Assembly (NCBI RefSeq): GCF_025751535.1
Contig: NZ_JAOWLC010000004.1
Location: forward strand, 186,001-250,000
Source: Lentibacter sp. XHP0401
Lineage (GTDB): Bacteria > Pseudomonadota > Alphaproteobacteria > Rhodobacterales > Rhodobacteraceae
Direction: 5' to 3'
Length of the DNA stretch: 64,000 bases
Made by a program: the position numbers and the translations under genes. Positions within the stretch are counted from its first letter, which is position 1. The number at the start of each line of letters is the position of its first letter. The notes under the pieces are model-generated. The model had not been told where the DNA came from and ran no database searches. It was given only the letters and a program-made list of their open reading frames with translations. This document shows, piece by piece, positions 59,722-64,000 of the stretch.

Positions 59722-61200
59722 ATGTCCGATCTGATCGACGATGGCAATAATGTAGGCAATGCGCCCGAATTTTCGGTTACGGATATTTCCAACGCCATCA
59801 AGCGGGTGATTGAGGGTGAGTTTTCGCACGTTCGCATTCGGGGCGAGGTGGGCCGCGTATCGCGGCCGCGCTCGGGGCATATTTACCTTGATCTGAAAGA
59901 CGACAAATCCGTGATCAACGGGGTGATCTGGAAGGGGGTTGCGAGCCGCCTTCAAGTGCAGCCTGAAGAGGGTATGGAAGTGATCGCCGTGGGGCGAATG
60001 ACCACTTTCGGGGGCCAGTCGCGTTACCAGATTATCATTGAAGAGATACGGCCTGCGGGCGTGGGCGCGCTTATGGCAATGCTGGAAAAACGCAAGAAAA
60101 TGCTGGCGGCCGAGGGGCTGTTCGCGCCCGAGCGCAAGCGCGCTTTGCCTTATTTGCCTGAGGTTATAGGGGTTGTTACCTCGCCTTCCGGTGCGGTGAT
60201 CCGTGATATTTTGCACCGCTTGCGCGACAGGTTCCCCCGCAAGGTTCTGGTTTGGCCTGTGGCTGTGCAGGGCGAGAAATGCGCCAGTGAAGTGGCCCGT
60301 GCGATTTCCGGGTTTAATGGGTTCAGCGCGGGAGGAGCTTTGCCGCGGCCTGATCTGATTATTGTGGCGCGTGGCGGAGGCTCGGTTGAAGACCTTTGGG
60401 GGTTCAATGAGGAAGTGGTCGCGCGAGCGGTTGCGGCCTCACAGATTCCGCTTATTTCGGCTGTGGGCCATGAGACAGACACAACCTTGATTGACTTTGT
60501 CTCCGACAAGCGTGCGCCCACGCCTACGGCGGCAGCGGAGCTTGCTGTGCCCGTGCGATTGGAGCTTCTGGCTTGGGTAGGCGAGCAAGGCTCGCGAATG
60601 TCTTATGCGCTCTCGAATGGGGTGAGTCAGCGGGGCCAGCGCTTGCGCGATCTGTCGCGCGCGATGCCGCGGATCGAGAGCCTTGTGGAAGCGCCTCGCC
60701 AGCGGCTTGATCGGGCTTCAGACAGGTTGCCAGCGGCGCTGCAACGTGGTGTGCAGATCAGGCGTGTGGCGCTTTCGGATGCAGCGGGGAGTTTACGTCC
60801 TTCGCTTTTGGCGCGCTCGGTTCGCGGCGAGGCGCAACGGCTTTCAGGGCTTGTTGCAAGACTGAATGTCGAGGCGATTGGCCGTGATCTGGCGCGCAAG
60901 CGAGTTGACCTTGAGCGTGTTGCACGGCGGATGAGTGACACAGGTGAGCGCCAGATTAAAGTGCTGTCCGAGCGGCTTGAGGCAACCGACCGCCTGCGCG
61001 AAACGCTGAGTTATAAGGCCACTTTGGAACGCGGATATGCTGTAGTGCGCAGTGAGGACGGGGTTGTGACAACCAAGGCTGAGGCGCAAAAAGCGGGCGC
61101 GCTTGAGGTCGAATTTGCCGACGGTCGCATGAGCCTGAACGCCAGACCCAAGCGAGCGGGCGGGGCGAGCAAGCCGTCAGATCAAGGATCACTTTTTTAA
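59722..61200 (+). CDS. xseA: exodeoxyribonuclease VII large subunit
   Basis: A 492-residue large subunit of exonuclease VII, degrading single-stranded DNA. The N-terminal OB-fold is seen at 10-115 (FSVTDISNAIKRVIEGEF, GHIYLDLKDDKSVINGVIWK), then the nuclease domain with VTSPSGAVIRDILHRLRDRF near 154, DLIIVARGGGSVEDLWGFNE near 213 and SAVGHETDTTLIDFVSDKRA near 246. A coiled-coil C-terminus follows. The start MSDLIDDGNN is chosen; the longer frame is antisense to purD. Confidence 0.96.
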   Translation: MSDLIDDGNNVGNAPEFSVTDISNAIKRVIEGEFSHVRIRGEVGRVSRPRSGHIYLDLKDDKSVINGVIWKGVASRLQVQPEEGMEVIAVGRMTTFGGQSRYQIIIEEIRPAGVGALMAMLEKRKKMLAAEGLFAPERKRALPYLPEVIGVVTSPSGAVIRDILHRLRDRFPRKVLVWPVAVQGEKCASEVARAISGFNGFSAGGALPRPDLIIVARGGGSVEDLWGFNEEVVARAVAASQIPLISAVGHETDTTLIDFVSDKRAPTPTAAAELAVPVRLELLAWVGEQGSRMSYALSNGVSQRGQRLRDLSRAMPRIESLVEAPRQRLDRASDRLPAALQRGVQIRRVALSDAAGSLRPSLLARSVRGEAQRLSGLVARLNVEAIGRDLARKRVDLERVARRMSDTGERQIKVLSERLEATDRLRETLSYKATLERGYAVVRSEDGVVTTKAEAQKAGALEVEFADGRMSLNARPKRAGGASKPSDQGSLF

Positions 61201-61302
61201 CTTCGTTTCGTGTTCTGAATCCGACTCATATCGTCGCTCACAGGCAGGCTTGATGAAGCACTGAGCTGTTTGATCAGGGGTGTCATACCAGAGGAGATAC
61301 GC

Positions 61303-62859
61303 ATGGCACGGTCAGGACGTAAAGGGCGCGGTGGCGGGCGGGCAGGGGCCGCAGAGCGGCGCGGTGCGGCTGTGATCGAGCAGATGCCATGGCGGCTTCC
61401 CAAGAACCTCGACAAGCCGACCGAGCCTCTGAACGAAGAGGGAGTGCAGGCGATCCACGAAGGCGCAATGCGCATTCTCGAAGAGATCGGGATCGAGATT
61501 CTCAATGCCGAGGCGCTGGAGATTTTCCGCGAGGCGGGGGCGACGATCAAGGACACCAATGTGCGCGTCGGGCGCGACTGGCTGATGGAAATGATTGGCA
61601 AGGCGCCCGGACGCTGGACTATGACCCCGCGCAACCCTGACCATGAACTGGTGATGGGCGACGGGCATATCCTGTTTGGCAACGTCTCCTCGCCCCCCTC
61701 ATACTGGACACTTGAGACAGGCCGAAAAATGACCGGCACACGCGAGATGTGCAAAGATTTTATCAAGCTGAGCCAATACTTTAACTGTATCCATTTTTGC
61801 GGCGGCTACCCTGTTGAACCGCAGGACATTCACGCCAGTATCCGGCATCTGGATGTTCTGTATGACAAGCTTACGCTGACGGATAAGGTGGTGCATACCT
61901 ACTCGCTCGGCAAGGAGCGGGTGGAAGACGCGATGGAGATGGTGCGGATTGCGGGGGGGCTCAGCCACGAAGAATTCGAGGCCAAGCCGAGGATGTATAC
62001 CAACATCAACTCGACCTCGCCACTCAAGCATGACGAACCGATGCTGGACGGCTGGATGAGACTTGCGAGGCGCAATCAGGGGCTGGTGGTGACGCCCTTT
62101 ACGCTGGCGGGGGCGATGGCTCCTGTTACGATGGCGGGAGCCGTGGCGCAGAGCCTTGCGGAAGGGCTGATTGCGGTGGCTTTGGCGCAGTATATCAGGC
62201 CCGGAGCGGCCTGTGCGATCGGGACTTTTACCAGCAATGTGGACATGAAATCAGGCGCGCCGGCTTTTGGGACACCTGAATATATGCGCGCCACGCAAAT
62301 GACGGGGCAGCTTGCGCGGTTTTACAATTTGCCGCTGCGCTCTTCGGGGGTTTGTGCGGCGAATGTGCCTGACGGGCAGTCTATCTGGGAGACCTCCAAC
62401 AGCCTTTGGGCGGCCGTGCAATCAGGCACAAACATGGTCTACCACGCGGCGGGGTGGCTTGAGGGAGGGCTGATTGCCAGCCCCGAAAAGTTTATCATGG
62501 ATTGCGAAATTCTACAGCAAATCCAGAGATATATGGAACCCCAGACTTTTGCTACAACGGCAGATGATATTGCTCTCGAAGCGATTGCCGAAGTCGGTGG
62601 ACAGGGGCATTTCTTCGGGCTTCAGCACACGCAGGACCGCTATGAAACCGCGTTCTACCAGCCCTTCCTGAGCGACTGGCGCAACTTTGAGGCCTGGGAG
62701 GCGGCGGGCGGTATCTGGACGCCGGAGCGGGCGCATCATTTATACAAAGACATCATTACGAGCTTTGAGGCACCGCATATGGACGAGGGCATCCGCGAGG
62801 AGCTTGAAGCCTTTGTGGCGCGGCGCAAGGAAGAGGGTGGCGCACCGACGGATTATTAA
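61303..62859 (+). CDS. MttB-superfamily corrinoid-dependent methyltransferase (non-pyrrolysine)
   Basis: A 518-residue protein of the trimethylamine methyltransferase (MttB) superfamily, with a TIM-barrel and motifs GHILFGNVSSPPSYWTL near 112 and GGQGHFFGLQHTQDRYETAF near 436-455. No in-frame TAG occurs, so it lacks pyrrolysine, as in glycine-betaine- or proline-betaine-type MtgB/MtpB relatives. A GAGGAG precedes ATG 61303 by six bases. No corrinoid partner gene lies next to it. Substrate is likely a quaternary amine; unproven. Confidence 0.88.
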   Translation: MARSGRKGRGGGRAGAAERRGAAVIEQMPWRLPKNLDKPTEPLNEEGVQAIHEGAMRILEEIGIEILNAEALEIFREAGATIKDTNVRVGRDWLMEMIGKAPGRWTMTPRNPDHELVMGDGHILFGNVSSPPSYWTLETGRKMTGTREMCKDFIKLSQYFNCIHFCGGYPVEPQDIHASIRHLDVLYDKLTLTDKVVHTYSLGKERVEDAMEMVRIAGGLSHEEFEAKPRMYTNINSTSPLKHDEPMLDGWMRLARRNQGLVVTPFTLAGAMAPVTMAGAVAQSLAEGLIAVALAQYIRPGAACAIGTFTSNVDMKSGAPAFGTPEYMRATQMTGQLARFYNLPLRSSGVCAANVPDGQSIWETSNSLWAAVQSGTNMVYHAAGWLEGGLIASPEKFIMDCEILQQIQRYMEPQTFATTADDIALEAIAEVGGQGHFFGLQHTQDRYETAFYQPFLSDWRNFEAWEAAGGIWTPERAHHLYKDIITSFEAPHMDEGIREELEAFVARRKEEGGAPTDY

Positions 62860-62901
62860 GGTGCCATGGTCTGAAAAGTATATACCTTTCAAGGCTCTAA
62901 C

Positions 62902-62940
62902 GGACACGGGTGTGAGAGTATCATACCCGTGTTCTGTTTT
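62902..62940 (+). terminator. intrinsic terminator after the MttB-like gene
   Basis: GGACACGGGT at 62902-62911 pairs with ACCCGTGTTC (62925-62934) across a 13-base loop, followed by TGTTTTGG. It separates the methyltransferase transcript from the GTGCAC element that follows. Confidence 0.75.
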
Positions 62941-62961
62941 GGTAATTAGGCCGTTCCGAAA

Positions 62962-63066
62962 GGTTAACGACGGTTTTGCTTCTTAAAACAGGGGGGTGAA
63001 ACCCGTGCACAAAGCGTGCACCCTGCGTGCACCGTCTGATAGGGGATGTGTTAACGGGAATTAAGT
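62962..63066. other. GTGCAC triple-box element, copy 2
   Basis: Between the convergent MttB-like and universal-stress-protein genes. Order: GGTTAAC (62962-62968), AAAACAGGGGGGTGAAACC, then GTGCAC at 63005, 63016 and 63027 (11 bp apart), then TTAACGGGAATTAA starting at 63051. Distances 43, 11, 11 and 24 nearly equal those of copy 1 (45, 11, 11, 25). The remainder of the 345-base spacer holds a terminator on the left and a 13-bp perfect hairpin on the right. Confidence 0.6.
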
Positions 63067-63094
63067 TAATACGGCGTTCGGGGGATCGGCCCGG

Positions 63095-63130
63095 AGCTGA
63101 CATTCGTGAGCATCTCGACGAATGTCAGCT
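63095..63130. repeat. perfect 13-bp inverted repeat
   Basis: AGCTGACATTCGT (63095-63107) and ACGAATGTCAGCT (63118-63130) pair perfectly around a ten-base loop. No T run follows on either strand, so it is not a simple terminator; it could be the end of a small RNA from the adjacent GTGCAC element or a protein site. Confidence 0.55.
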
Positions 63131-63204
63131 TTGGTGTTGCGGGGCACGATTTTGAAAACAGACAAGTGGCGATTTGAGGATTTGCGCTGAAAGTGAAAGT
63201 GCAG

Positions 63205-63645
63205 CTATTGCGGTCGAACCACCAGAACCGAACAGTTTGAATGACGCACCACGCGCGCGGCGTTGGGGCCCAGCAAATAGTCTTTGAAGTCGGGCTTGTG
63301 AGCGCCGATAACAATCAGGTTCGCGGCGTCTGCAGCTGCCACTTTCAGGATTTCTTCATAAGCGCTACCGGTGCCGACGATGTGGCGAACGTTCTTGTTC
63401 GCCGTCTCGCCAAGTGCTTCGGTGACCGCGTCTTCAAGATGCCGTTTGGCTTCCGCCATCGCCTTTTTATGGTGGTCGGCGCTAAAGAAACCTCCGACAA
63501 CACTCATGCCGTAGTTAGGCACAACGGTGATAACATCAAGCTGTGCCCCGTCCATTTCAGCGAGCTTTGCAGCTTGCTTGATCACCGGAATGTCACGGCT
63601 TTCGTTGCTGATATCGACAGCGCAAAGTACGACTGGCTTACTCAT
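63205..63645 (-). CDS. universal stress protein (UspA family)
   Basis: A 146-residue UspA-type protein with an ATP-binding pattern: strand KPVVLCAVDIS at 3-13, HIVGTGSAYEEILKVAAADA near 89-108 and the GAHKPDF... GPNAARVVRHSNCSVLVV signature near the end. Its start overlaps the stop of the TRAP-transporter gene, so it resembles TeaD-like stress proteins that accompany TRAP transporters. Confidence 0.92.
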   Translation of the reverse strand: MSKPVVLCAVDISNESRDIPVIKQAAKLAEMDGAQLDVITVVPNYGMSVVGGFFSADHHKKAMAEAKRHLEDAVTEALGETANKNVRHIVGTGSAYEEILKVAAADAANLIVIGAHKPDFKDYLLGPNAARVVRHSNCSVLVVRPQ

Positions 63646-64000
63646 GCTGTTACTCCTTCTTTTCTAACCCGTCCGAGCTGCAACACGGTGATGAGGCCAA
63701 GCAACAAAAGAGCCGGGATAAAGACGAGTTCTTTTGGCATTTGGACTTTCGGTGCTTTGACTTCGGTAATGCGCACGGCTTCGTCTGCATAAAAATCAAA
63801 GCTACCCATCTGGTTGGCAATCGGAGCGCCAAACATAGGTTCTTCCATTTTCATCAACCCGTCTTCTTCAAGCGTCATGAACCCCATAGCTTCGAGTTTC
63901 GCAGCGCTGTCAGCTCCTTCCGGGACAGGCACGACAAGAGACATGTCTTTCATTTCGCCCGTGTCAAAGTCCGGGCCTGAAACCACAAAGCGCAGTTCCT
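63642..64000 (-). CDS. C-terminal part of a fused TRAP transporter permease (DUF3394-like)
   Basis: The frame stays open to the window edge; the last 119 residues are visible. They contain SGPDFDTGEMKDMSLVVPVP, an extracytoplasmic-looking region, and a final transmembrane helix (PKELVFIPALLLLGLITVLQ). This tail is like the DUF3394 C-terminus of large TRAP permeases. The rest, including the permease core, lies beyond base 64000. Coupled to the universal stress protein gene by a four-base overlap. Confidence 0.75.
   Translation of the reverse strand, partial: ELRFVVSGPDFDTGEMKDMSLVVPVPEGADSAAKLEAMGFMTLEEDGLMKMEEPMFGAPIANQMGSFDFYADEAVRITEVKAPKVQMPKELVFIPALLLLGLITVLQLGRVRKEGVTA

Noticed and set aside
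61303-62859. Pyrrolysine-containing trimethylamine methyltransferase
   Set aside because: The frame contains no in-frame TAG and no pyl genes or corrinoid protein lie beside it.

Overview
The window is gene-dense chromosomal DNA of an alphaproteobacterium, most likely a marine member of the Rhodobacterales (Roseobacter group). The case rests on gene content: an aa3-oxidase subunit IV of the short bacterial type, MmcB, a RluD-RpoH pair, a DmdC-like acyl-CoA dehydrogenase, small proteins resembling the DUF6324 and DUF6476 families, an MttB-superfamily protein, and a tRNA-His with a G1:U72 pair and A73 as described for alphaproteobacteria. I saw no insertion sequence, integrase, phage gene, CRISPR array or rRNA. 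Most neighbouring genes overlap by 1-4 bases (ATGA junctions), so much of the window is organised in tight operons.

Layout. 1-0.8 kb: rpmH (partial)-rnpA-yidD. 0.8-6.4 kb: DMT exporter, ABC exporter pair, S49 peptidase, small Cys-rich membrane protein, CaCA exchanger, pteridine-reductase-like SDR. 6.4-8.6 kb: an AT-rich spacer with an exact CtrA-type box and an exact DnaA box, then uvrC. 8.6-11.7 kb: orphan BrnA-like antitoxin, pgsA-moaD-moaE and an AlkX/YcaQ-type glycosylase. 11.7-17.6 kb: inner-membrane OmpA-like protein with a coiled-coil partner, ubiA and divergent rsmE, gshA. 17.6-23 kb: a repeated three-box GTGCAC element, a GbsR-type regulator with two small membrane proteins, plsY, a catalytically degenerate dihydroorotase (pyrC'), two small membrane proteins and pyrB. 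23-30.5 kb: degenerate family-4-like uracil-DNA glycosylase, moaB, Nudix protein with a C-terminal frame problem, RND efflux pair, DsbD alpha-domain protein.

30.6-37.4 kb: yqgE, long-form Sua5/TsaC, acyl-CoA dehydrogenase with an MBL hydrolase, COX IV, a lipoprotein, azlCD. 37.5-41.4 kb: molybdenum-cofactor block fdhD-(unknown)-mobA-mobB-moeA. 41.4-48 kb: DUF2235 hydrolase, membrane coiled-coil protein, greA, small lipoprotein, a DUF6502-like protein divergent from a VWA lipoprotein across a pair of repeated operators, PAP2 phosphatase. 48-54 kb: ETF-QO, a PepSY/cytochrome b561/membrane-tethered LuxR cassette, TPR protein, ispE. 54-64 kb: an unexplained 285-base structured gap, mmcB, tRNA-His, rluD, rpoH, purD, xseA, MttB-like methyltransferase, the second GTGCAC element, a universal stress protein and the end of a TRAP transporter gene.

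The most unusual features are: (i) two copies of a non-coding element with three GTGCAC boxes exactly 11 bp apart, both between convergent genes where promoters for coding genes are not expected; (ii) the PepSY/b561/membrane-LuxR cassette, which looks like a self-contained redox or metal sensing unit; (iii) the pyrB-membrane-membrane-pyrC' operon; and (iv) a uracil-DNA glycosylase homologue lacking three of four Fe-S cysteines and the motif-2 histidine. All functional calls come from reading motifs and organisation by eye; no database search was run.
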